Shown: piece after piece, positions 46,491 to 54,530 of the stretch
Layout: each line of letters starts with the position of its first letter
Numbering within the stretch: the stretch's first letter is position 1
Assembly (NCBI GenBank): GCA_934216615.1
Contig: CAKQCB010000002.1
Coordinates: 186,001-250,000 of the forward strand
DNA length: 64,000 bases
Origin: an uncultured Anaerolineae bacterium
Lineage (GTDB): Bacteria; Chloroflexota; Anaerolineae; Aggregatilineales; Phototrophicaceae
Direction: 5' to 3'
Program-made: the position numbers and the translations under genes
Notes under the pieces: model-generated
Told to the model about the DNA's origin: nothing
What the model saw: only the letters and a program-made list of their open reading frames with translations
The model's database searches: none

Positions 46491-47735
46491 ATGGAGTTGA
46501 TTCCACTTTTTGCTCATAAACATATCGTCTTAGGGGTGACGGGAAGCATCGCGAGTTATAAAGCGGTCGATCTCGCCAGCAAGCTCACCCAAGCGGGCGC
46601 ATGGGTCGATGTCATCATGACCGACGCGGCACAGCGCTTCGTCACCCCGCTGACGTTTCAAGCAGTTACGGGCCGTCCTGTGTATACGAACTTATGGCAA
46701 ACAGAAAGTCAGGGGGGGATCGCGACGCATATCGCCCATGTTGGCGTTGCTGAAAGCGCCGACCTTCTCGCCGTGATTCCTGCCACTGCGGATACGATTG
46801 CGAAATTAGCGCACGGGTTTGCGCATGACTTTTTGAGCATCACCGCACTTGCCGCCCGCTGTCCGCTCATCATCGCCCCTGCAATGGATGGTGAGATGTA
46901 CAGTCACCCGTTGGTGCAAAAAAACCTTGAAATTCTACGTCAACATCAAGCGGTGATTATCGAACCGGAAATTGGGCGGTTTGCATCCGGCTTGGTTGGT
47001 CAAGGACGGTTGCCAGAAACACAAACGCTCATCGGCGCGTTACGATACACGCTCAGCCGTCAAGGGGCACTCAACGGAAAGAAGATCATCGTCACGGCGG
47101 GAGGAACGCGCGAAGCCTTAGACCCCGTTCGTTTCATCACCAACCGTTCCAGCGGAAAACAAGGCCATGCGCTGGCGCAGGCCGCCTTAGATGCAGGCGC
47201 CCATGTCACCCTCATCAGCTCGGCAAAACATCTTGCCACACCCTACGGCGCGAACCTCATCACAGTCGATAGCACAGGGCAAATGCACGATGCCGTTTTA
47301 GAGGCTATCCCTGAAGCCGATGCGCTGGTGATGTCTGCGGCCGTCGCGGATTTTCGCCCGCGTGAAGTCGCGACGCAAAAGATCAAGAAAAAAGCCGATG
47401 CACAGGGTTTAACGCTCGAACTCGAAAAGACTGAGGACATTTTGATCGCAGTGAAGAATGTGCGCGAAAAGACAGGGTTCCCGCGCAAGGTGATCGGTTT
47501 TGCGGCCGAGAGCAACGATCTGCTTCAAAACGCGCAAGACAAGCGGGTGCGCAAAGGGGTTGATCTGCTGGTTGCCAATGACATCAGCGAAAGCGACGCG
47601 GGTTTTGATGTCGAAACTAACCGCGTGGTTTTGCTCACCCCCGAAGGCAATGAACCGCTTGAATTGATGTCCAAAGCGCAAGTGAGCGAAAACATCATCC
47701 AACGCCTGATCCAAATGTTACAAGATGAACGCTGA
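46491..47735 (+). CDS. coaBC: CoaBC (phosphopantothenoylcysteine synthetase/decarboxylase)
   Basis: CoaBC makes 4'-phosphopantetheine from phosphopantothenate and cysteine, steps 2-3 of coenzyme A synthesis. The 414-residue protein has the CoaC flavoprotein half (GVTGSIASYKAVDLASKL, His in ATHIAHVGVAESADLL) and the CoaB half (ITAGGTREALDPVRFITNRS-like, SSGKQGHALAQAA). Two CoaC residues differ from the E. coli type: PxMNxxM reads APAMDGEMY (Asn to Asp) and the flap cysteine in ACG is Ser in GRFASGLVGQGR. It may be a lineage-specific variant. Its stop overlaps the next gene by one base. Confidence 0.92.
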   Translation: MELIPLFAHKHIVLGVTGSIASYKAVDLASKLTQAGAWVDVIMTDAAQRFVTPLTFQAVTGRPVYTNLWQTESQGGIATHIAHVGVAESADLLAVIPATADTIAKLAHGFAHDFLSITALAARCPLIIAPAMDGEMYSHPLVQKNLEILRQHQAVIIEPEIGRFASGLVGQGRLPETQTLIGALRYTLSRQGALNGKKIIVTAGGTREALDPVRFITNRSSGKQGHALAQAALDAGAHVTLISSAKHLATPYGANLITVDSTGQMHDAVLEAIPEADALVMSAAVADFRPREVATQKIKKKADAQGLTLELEKTEDILIAVKNVREKTGFPRKVIGFAAESNDLLQNAQDKRVRKGVDLLVANDISESDAGFDVETNRVVLLTPEGNEPLELMSKAQVSENIIQRLIQMLQDER

Positions 47736-48838
47736 TGACTGAAAAGCAACTCTCATTACGTGCCCTCAACCGCAGTTCGCTCGCGCGTCAAATGCTGTTG
47801 GAACGGGTCTCGCTGCCTGTGACGAAAGCGCTCGAAAAAACGGTAGGCATCCAAGCACAGCAAGCGCCCGCGCCGTATGTGTGGTTTTGGACACGGCTCA
47901 AAGACTTTCAGCGGGATGATCTGGCGCAGGCCATCGAAGCGCATGAAATTGTCAAAGCGACGTTCTTTCGAGCGACGCTCCATCTCACCACGCGAGAAGA
48001 TTATCTGCGCTTCCGTACCGCCATCACCCCTGCATTAACCGGCGCGGCAGAGTCGATTGTTAAAGGTCGCGAAAATACGGGGTTTGATCAAGCCGAAATT
48101 TTGGAGATGGGGCGCAAATTCATCGCCCAAGAACCGCGCAGTTTTGCCGAAATCACGGCGTACTTTAGCGAAACCCTGCCCCAATTTGATATCGGCGCAC
48201 TTCGTTACAGCGTCCGCACCCATCTACACTTGATCCAAGTGCCAACCGACACCTATTGGAGTTACCCGGGCAATCCAAAGTTCACATTGGCCGAAACATG
48301 GAACGGTGAAGCGTCCTCTCCAAAGGATGAGACGAAGGCATTGATCAAGCGTATTTTGGCCGCGTTTGGGCCTGCCAGTCTAAACGACTTGCAAAAGTGG
48401 ACGAGCTTAATGCTCAAGGATATTCTGCCTACCTTCAAAGATGAGCTGGTGATTTACCACGATGAGAAAAAGAAAGAACTGTTCGACATCGCGGACATGC
48501 CCCTTGTCGATGAAGATACCCCTGTGCCGATCCGATTTTTGCCCGGCTTTGATAATCTTCTGATCGCCTATGACAAACGTCAGCGCATTGTGGCGGACGA
48601 TTACCGCAAAAAGGTCTACCTGCCCGGCCTGATCATCGCGCCGACCATCCTCATAGATGGGTTTGTCGAAGGGGTATGGAAAGCGGAACGCAAGAAAAAA
48701 GAGGCGTTCTTACACATGGAATTATTTAAACCGCTGACTCAATCTCAGCAATCCCAACTTGAAGAAGAAGCAGAGGCGTTAATCCGCTTTTTAGAGCCAG
48801 AGGCAACCCGTTATCATCTTCAGGTGAGCGAAGCCTAA
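47735..48838 (+). CDS. Winged-helix DNA-binding protein (YcaQ/AlkX-like)
   Basis: The 367-residue protein has the HTH_42 pattern: SLRALNRSSLARQMLLERVS, VGIQAQQAPAPYVWFWTRL, and FRATLHLTTREDYLRFRTAI, with the C-terminal FLPGFDNLLIAYDKRQRIV segment. Members include glycosylases that unhook interstrand DNA crosslinks (AlkX/YcaQ), but not all have that activity. It is coupled to coaBC by a one-base overlap. Convergent with the small gene at 48845, six bases away. Confidence 0.85.
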   Translation: MTEKQLSLRALNRSSLARQMLLERVSLPVTKALEKTVGIQAQQAPAPYVWFWTRLKDFQRDDLAQAIEAHEIVKATFFRATLHLTTREDYLRFRTAITPALTGAAESIVKGRENTGFDQAEILEMGRKFIAQEPRSFAEITAYFSETLPQFDIGALRYSVRTHLHLIQVPTDTYWSYPGNPKFTLAETWNGEASSPKDETKALIKRILAAFGPASLNDLQKWTSLMLKDILPTFKDELVIYHDEKKKELFDIADMPLVDEDTPVPIRFLPGFDNLLIAYDKRQRIVADDYRKKVYLPGLIIAPTILIDGFVEGVWKAERKKKEAFLHMELFKPLTQSQQSQLEEEAEALIRFLEPEATRYHLQVSEA

Positions 48839-48844
48839 AAGAGT

Positions 48845-49099
48845 TTACGATTTAGGAAGCAAGCTGGCCATTTTTTCGACAGCTTCTTTGGCAGTTCTTA
48901 AAGAAGTCCCTGTCAGCTCGCGGTACTGTTTAATCGCGATCACCATATTCCCCTTTAACAAGGATTGACGAATCGGCTCTAGGCGCGGGTCAAGCACCAG
49001 TTCAGTCGTCAATCCAAAGTGTTCTAAAAGGAATGTGATCTGTTTTTCAAGATTTTCGACGCGCGCTTGCAACATTTGAATTTGATCATGTTCTGACAT
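48845..49099 (-). CDS. Small protein with L7/L12-tail-like domain
   Basis: I start at the ATG at 49099 (MSEHDQIQMLQARVENLEKQ), giving 84 residues. The first 30 form a probable coiled coil. The last 40 (IRQSLLKGNMVIAIKQYRELTGTSLRTAKEAVEKM) resemble the C-terminal domain of ribosomal protein L7/L12 (VIKxxRxxTGLxLKEAKxxVE). In L7/L12 this surface recruits GTPase factors. The gene follows recJ by 19 bases and is the last of the repair operon. Its role is unknown. Confidence 0.65.
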   Translation of the reverse strand: MSEHDQIQMLQARVENLEKQITFLLEHFGLTTELVLDPRLEPIRQSLLKGNMVIAIKQYRELTGTSLRTAKEAVEKMASLLPKS

Positions 49100-49118
49100 T
49101 GCAGATTTCTCCATTTTG

Positions 49119-51440
49119 TTATTGCACTAAGCTCTCTGCCCGCGCCAGTTTGAAGTGACTGCGGTAGGCTTGGGTTTCGCTCAATAACGCTTTTAAGGTG
49201 TCTAACCGCACAAGGTCCTCTTTATACGGGCCTTGTAACCGTTCGATGCGCAAAGTTTGACTGTCCACATAGGTGAGGTTTATTTCACGGCGGAACACCC
49301 AATACATCAGCCCTGCGCGGATGGTCGCCTCACGTTGGGACATCGCCGCCGCCAACGCGCTCAAGGTCACCTGCCCACCCCGTTGATTCAACACATGGTT
49401 CACCAACCTACCTAAGCGCATCATGAAAGGTTCCACTTGGTCTAACTGCGGGTCGTGATTGAACAGGTACACCCGTTTCGGTTTGACCTGTTCTAATACC
49501 CGTAACAGTTCGGATGCTGACGGCGGAATTGTCCAGATCGCCAACGCATTGGTAGACTTTAACTGCTCCCGCGTGAGGCCACCATAGTCGGTTAACGTTT
49601 CCACTTCGGCCCAAATTTGAACATTTGGTTCTTGAGTCATGATCGCTTGCAACATGGATAGAGCATCCGAAGCATCACGATGATCGATCACCTCATAGAC
49701 CGCGCGCCCACCCACTTGGACGGCTTCATCAATCGGGCGTGCATCCACCCATTCAATCTGGACTTGGCGCTGACCTTTATAAGTGGTCGCCCGCGCGATG
49801 AAGGCCAGATCAAAGCGTCCACCGGGCAACGGTTCTTCACCGCCGTTCCACCATAACACCCGTACCGTCACGCCTTGTGCATCTTCGACTACCAAACGCA
49901 CATGATCTCCCGTACGTCCGATCTTGGTTTGCTCAACGATACGCAAGCCCCGCGTCGCAAAGATCAGCGGGGGGTTACCTGCCCCAAACGGGGCGAGGCG
50001 GTCGATATCTGCCAACAGGTCTAAAGTGATTTCACTCAAGTTGAGATACCCGCCAATTTCGATAGTCGGGTCTTTCGGGCGTGGGCCGATCATCTGACGA
50101 ACGCGGGTAGACAGCGCTTGGCGAAAGTCGCCAAGATCATCTATTTTCAGGCTCATACCCGCTGCCATCGTATGACCGCCGTACCCCAACAACAAATGAC
50201 TCTGCGCGCCAATGGCTTCGGTGATGTCGCACCCTGCCACAGAACGGGCAGAACCGCGCGCCACACCATCCTCACCAAGGCTGAGCAAAATCACAGGGCG
50301 GTTATACACGTCTACAAGGCGGTTTGCGGCGATGCCAACGACACCCGCCAGCCAGCCTTTTCCCGCTAATACCAACGCTGCATGATCCAATAACGAAGGG
50401 TCGCGCTGAATTTGATTTTCGGCGGCTTCTACCACTTGATTGGTGAGCAAACGCCGTTCTTCATTCAGGCGTTCCATCATCCCCGCGAGGATACGCGCCT
50501 GTTCGCGATCTTCGGTGGTTAATAATTCAACCGAAGGGTTAGCATCGTCCAAACGCCCTAACGCATTCAAGCGCGGGGCGATGCTAAAACCGATGTGTTC
50601 TTCATTCAGGCGTTCGGCATCAACGGCGGCATTCGTCAAAATCTCGACTAAACCTAAGCGATTTAACGCGCGTAAGACCGTCAAGCCCCGCTGTAATAAA
50701 TAGCGTGTATCATGCACCTGCACCGCAACATCAGCGACGATGCCGAGAGCAACAAGGTCTAAAAATTGTTCGAGTTCGTCCGCCCGTCCCGCCCGTTGAT
50801 ACATCACTTCGATCAGCTTGTACGCCACGCCCACGCCGGGCAGTTCATAGAGTGGATGTCCCTCATCCACCCGCTTGGGGTTGACCATGGCATAGGCATT
50901 GGGCAGTTCGTCGGGCAAATGATGATGGTCGGTCACCAACACATCGACCTCATGCGCCTGCACATAATCGATGGCCTCATGCGCGGCGATGCCGGTATCA
51001 CACGTCAAAATCACTTTCACAGGCGGGTCATTCGCCTGCAAAAGGTGATCTAACGATGCGATGTGCATCCCATGCCCTTCACTAGCGCGGTTGGGGATGT
51101 AATACACCACTTCAGCACCTAAATTTCTGAGCGCAGAAACCAACAACGAGGTTGAAGTTTGACCATCTACATCAAAGTCACCCCACACGGCAATCTTTTC
51201 GTGATTGTGAATGGCGCGTTCCAAACGTTCGACCGCCTTGAGCATGTCCGGCAACGTTTCGCCCGAAGTTGGTTGATACAAGTCAGGGTCAAGAAAAGAG
51301 CGTGCTTCCTCCACCGTGGTGATGCCCCGCCGAACGAGCGTCTCTGCCACCAAGCGATGTCCCGCCACCACAGACGATAATTCGGGGGCAACCTTCACGG
51401 GCGCAGGTTCGACCCAACGACGTCGCTGAACTTCGCTCAA
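49119..51440 (-). CDS. recJ: Single-stranded-DNA-specific exonuclease RecJ
   Basis: RecJ degrades single-stranded DNA 5' to 3' in recombination and mismatch repair. The 773-residue protein has the DHH-family motifs GDFDVDGQTSTSLLV (motif I), NRASEGHGMH, DTGIAAHE and the DHH signature VLVTDHHHLPDELPNA, then DHHA1 (GYGGHTMAAGMSLKI). The C terminus adds an OB domain and a further domain of about 200 residues, as in many non-proteobacterial RecJ. The TTG start at 51440 overlaps the nuclease stop (TTGA), so expression is coupled to the helicase-nuclease genes upstream. Confidence 0.95.
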   Translation of the reverse strand: MSEVQRRRWVEPAPVKVAPELSSVVAGHRLVAETLVRRGITTVEEARSFLDPDLYQPTSGETLPDMLKAVERLERAIHNHEKIAVWGDFDVDGQTSTSLLVSALRNLGAEVVYYIPNRASEGHGMHIASLDHLLQANDPPVKVILTCDTGIAAHEAIDYVQAHEVDVLVTDHHHLPDELPNAYAMVNPKRVDEGHPLYELPGVGVAYKLIEVMYQRAGRADELEQFLDLVALGIVADVAVQVHDTRYLLQRGLTVLRALNRLGLVEILTNAAVDAERLNEEHIGFSIAPRLNALGRLDDANPSVELLTTEDREQARILAGMMERLNEERRLLTNQVVEAAENQIQRDPSLLDHAALVLAGKGWLAGVVGIAANRLVDVYNRPVILLSLGEDGVARGSARSVAGCDITEAIGAQSHLLLGYGGHTMAAGMSLKIDDLGDFRQALSTRVRQMIGPRPKDPTIEIGGYLNLSEITLDLLADIDRLAPFGAGNPPLIFATRGLRIVEQTKIGRTGDHVRLVVEDAQGVTVRVLWWNGGEEPLPGGRFDLAFIARATTYKGQRQVQIEWVDARPIDEAVQVGGRAVYEVIDHRDASDALSMLQAIMTQEPNVQIWAEVETLTDYGGLTREQLKSTNALAIWTIPPSASELLRVLEQVKPKRVYLFNHDPQLDQVEPFMMRLGRLVNHVLNQRGGQVTLSALAAAMSQREATIRAGLMYWVFRREINLTYVDSQTLRIERLQGPYKEDLVRLDTLKALLSETQAYRSHFKLARAESLVQ

Positions 51441-52273
51441 AACTCGATCTCCCCAATGTGCTCTAAGCTGAATGTGCCGTCAAACTCGACCGATTCGCCT
51501 TCTTCATCGGGATTATCGCGAAAGTCGCCCACCTCAACATCACGATCATTCAAGGTGCGGTATGCGCAAAACGCACAACGTCTTTCATCTTCCGTCAGCG
51601 GAAAATCAGTTTCGTCAGTCTTGGACGAAATTTCATGCACCCATTGTTGAAGCAAGCGTTCATCAGCTTCGAATTTTTGCGTGTCATAAGTGAAGATTTC
51701 AGGGTCTTGTGGATGTTCTGCGAACCAATAAATCATCTCGATCTGTTCGGGTTCAAAGGGCGTTCCTTCATTCAAGAATGCACCCGCTTTGACCAGCAAA
51801 TAGGGATAGATCATCGATTGCAAACGAGACGCTAACCTCTCACGCTGTGTGCGTCGGTAAGCCGTTTTCCAGTCGATAATCACGGCTTTCTGCCCCACAT
51901 CCACCGCGATCAAGTCATATTTAGCGATGATGCGACGGTCACCCAAAGGCGCGGTCAGCGTAAATTCCGGATACCGATTTTTCGGTAATGCGGGCGGTGG
52001 GAAGTGTTTATAATTCGTCCACCACAATTCCAGCTTCTCGTCGTCGAGCGTGGCCTCAATTTCTTTATCAGACACCCCTACTAAGGATTGATGGATCACA
52101 TGATGGAACTGCTCGCCTAATAATTGATGTTCTTCATACGCGCGCAGGGGTTCGGTTTCGACCGCAGGCCAACGCAAATGCAAAATGTGACGCAAGTAAA
52201 ACCGTCGCTGGCAGTCTTGATAATCTTGCAAACTGCTTTGGCTGTATTGAAAGTCTTCATTCAGTAAGGTCAT
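51437..52273 (-). CDS. RecB-like PD-(D/E)XK nuclease
   Basis: This 278-residue nuclease matches the AddB/RecB-like family: SQSSLQDYQDCQRRFYLRH at the start and the core DLIAVDVGQKAVIIDWKTA with the catalytic Asp and Lys (DWKT). A Cas4/AddB-type iron-sulphur cluster would use one Cys near the N terminus (YQDCQRRF) and CxxCx5C near the C terminus. Here the last is CAFCAYRTLND: two Cys are present and the expected fourth ligand is Asn. It overlaps the upstream helicase by 17 bases and recJ by 4, so it is made together with them. Confidence 0.88.
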   Translation of the reverse strand: MTLLNEDFQYSQSSLQDYQDCQRRFYLRHILHLRWPAVETEPLRAYEEHQLLGEQFHHVIHQSLVGVSDKEIEATLDDEKLELWWTNYKHFPPPALPKNRYPEFTLTAPLGDRRIIAKYDLIAVDVGQKAVIIDWKTAYRRTQRERLASRLQSMIYPYLLVKAGAFLNEGTPFEPEQIEMIYWFAEHPQDPEIFTYDTQKFEADERLLQQWVHEISSKTDETDFPLTEDERRCAFCAYRTLNDRDVEVGDFRDNPDEEGESVEFDGTFSLEHIGEIEF

Positions 52274-54530
52274 GATCTAATCCTCTTGCCTGCCAACTTT
52301 GTAATGCCACAAAGGGGATGGATGGTTGCACGTTGCCCCATCGTCCCGTGTTATACGTCACGATCAAGTCTTCACGGGCGCGGGTGATGCCGACGTACAA
52401 TAACCGCAAACGTTCGGCGGCATAATCGACCCGCGCTTGTAAGGTGGCGTTTCCTTCTTGGTAACGAGCACTTTTGACATCCGCCAAATATTTGAGTTGG
52501 GCTTGCGCTTCAGCATCCAAATTTAACGAGTCGCGCACATAATATTTCTCTGAAATGTACTGATCTCCAGCCACAGCCGAAGGAAAATCATAATTATTGA
52601 CCGACATCAAATACACACGATCCCATTCCAAGCCTTTGGCGCTGTGCATGGTGGCAATCGTCACCTTGCCTTTGTGCTGGTCAGGGTCAAACGACGATTC
52701 TTCATCCATGCCGATGAATTTACGCTCGTTCTTTGCGATCACTGCCAACTCAGTCGTAAAGTCCGGCAGGCGTGACTCACGATGTGACTGGCTGTACTGA
52801 CGTAAAAACACGGCGATGCTGTGGGCAATCGCTAAATCTGCCGCGCCGTGAAATAAATCTTGAGCCAACAGTAAAATCAACTGGTCAATCGGCAAGATCA
52901 CCGCGCGAAGCCAACTGCTCACCAATTCACGAAATTGACGAAGCTGGCTTTCAATAGTTGTATCGGCATGGTCGGCTAACCACGTTTGCACCGCGTCACT
53001 CTCAAACCAGCTTTGGCCTAACTGGGGCGCGATGAAATCTTCAATCCGCTTCATGTCAGAGAGCAGTTTTTCGACTTCTTCAAGCTGTTGCGCGGTGGAC
53101 TCATCATCCCGATCATCCCGACGCCATGCGCGGTAGACGCGGGCTAAGCGTTTCGGGTCTTTGGGGCTGGATAAAAAGCTGAGTACCGTACCGATCACCC
53201 CCGCCGCTTCCCGCGTGGATGTGGTCGAGCGCAATAACTCGACATACGGCAGTGACGGATCGTTCAGTTGTTTAATCGCGTCCACCACGTCAAACCCGCG
53301 AGTGTTACGCGGGGTTAGGATGGCGACGGTTTTATCCGGATTTTGGGGTAACCAACGCTGTAGAGAAGCGATCACCGCCGCGACTTCTTCACTCGGGCGG
53401 AAGGCTTTATTTAGGAGCAAAATCTGTGATTTTTCTGCGGGTGGGTTGGGTTGTGGATCACCCGCGGGCGCAGGTTGAATATACGGCGGTTGTAACGGTT
53501 CACGCGCGCGAACATCCGCCGAAGGGTGCGCCGTCCGTGTCCATTCGATCAAGTAATTCGCCAAGTCGATGATCGGTTGTGCGGAACGCCCTGAGTTCGG
53601 CAGTTCCCGCGAAATCACGTCAGGATCATTCACGAACTGCCACAAATATTCTGGGCGCGCTGTCGTGAAGGTCTCGTAAATGGCTTGGTTAGGGTCGCCC
53701 ACGCGCACCCAATTGCCATTTCCCCCTGCCAAGTGGCGTAGAATTTCTTCTTGTAAGCGACTGGAATCTTGCGCTTCGTCTTCAAGGATGTATTTGTAAC
53801 GCCGTTGCAAGCGTCCTAAAAACTCATGATCGAGTTGAAGCGCTTTCAGCGCCAAGCGGATCAAGTCTTGAAAATCGACCGCGCCACGTACCCCCAAACC
53901 ACGCTCATACTGACGGTAGATCATCAAGCCCATTTCGGCTAAGGCGAAACGTTCACTGCTTCGGTCAAGGCTAGTTTGAATATCAGCAGGGGTGAGTTGG
54001 AGGTCTTTGGCAAGCTTGATGAAGTTGGCCGCGAGGTTGGTCACGTAATCTACCCAATCGCGGTTGCTTATATTTTGACGACGTTCTTCACTCAAAGACA
54101 GATCAATGAAATCGTCCAAGAACTTAGGATGCGCATTCACCCACACATGCGCCGCTTCTGCCAATAATCCACTGGCTTCACGCTCATCGATCACCGTAAA
54201 ATCTTCCGATAAGCCGACGAGTGACGGGCGTTCGCGCACGATCTCGTTACACAAACTGTGAAGGGTACGCACGCGATACCCGTAGCGCATATTGATGCCT
54301 AGCTTCTGATAGAGCATCGTGCGAATACGGGCTTCAAAATTATCGACAGCCGAATTGACCAACGTGACGACCAAAATTTCTTGTTCGTCTGCCAGCTGGT
54401 TCTCCATGATCAATTTTGCCGCCAACATGGAGAGCGTCCACGTTTTACCACTACCGGGCACAGCAGCAACACCCATCTTGCCTTGAGTATATTCAAGGAC
54501 TTCCTGTTGTTTAGGTCTTGGTTGCCACAT
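52257..54530 (-). CDS. UvrD/Rep-type ATP-dependent helicase
   Basis: The ATG at 54530 is chosen because it overlaps the upstream stop (TGATG) and begins just before the Q motif (MWQPRPKQQEVLEYTQGKMG). The 757-residue SF1A helicase has all motifs: Walker A VPGSGKTWTL, motif II YILEDEAQDSSRL, motif III RVGDPNQAIYE, motif V TIATMHSAKGLEWDRVYLMS and motif VI LLYVGITRAREDLIV. It has no attached nuclease domain, unlike AddA. The downstream gene encodes the nuclease. It is likely the motor of a resection complex. Confidence 0.92.
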   Translation of the reverse strand: MWQPRPKQQEVLEYTQGKMGVAAVPGSGKTWTLSMLAAKLIMENQLADEQEILVVTLVNSAVDNFEARIRTMLYQKLGINMRYGYRVRTLHSLCNEIVRERPSLVGLSEDFTVIDEREASGLLAEAAHVWVNAHPKFLDDFIDLSLSEERRQNISNRDWVDYVTNLAANFIKLAKDLQLTPADIQTSLDRSSERFALAEMGLMIYRQYERGLGVRGAVDFQDLIRLALKALQLDHEFLGRLQRRYKYILEDEAQDSSRLQEEILRHLAGGNGNWVRVGDPNQAIYETFTTARPEYLWQFVNDPDVISRELPNSGRSAQPIIDLANYLIEWTRTAHPSADVRAREPLQPPYIQPAPAGDPQPNPPAEKSQILLLNKAFRPSEEVAAVIASLQRWLPQNPDKTVAILTPRNTRGFDVVDAIKQLNDPSLPYVELLRSTTSTREAAGVIGTVLSFLSSPKDPKRLARVYRAWRRDDRDDESTAQQLEEVEKLLSDMKRIEDFIAPQLGQSWFESDAVQTWLADHADTTIESQLRQFRELVSSWLRAVILPIDQLILLLAQDLFHGAADLAIAHSIAVFLRQYSQSHRESRLPDFTTELAVIAKNERKFIGMDEESSFDPDQHKGKVTIATMHSAKGLEWDRVYLMSVNNYDFPSAVAGDQYISEKYYVRDSLNLDAEAQAQLKYLADVKSARYQEGNATLQARVDYAAERLRLLYVGITRAREDLIVTYNTGRWGNVQPSIPFVALQSWQARGLDHDLTE

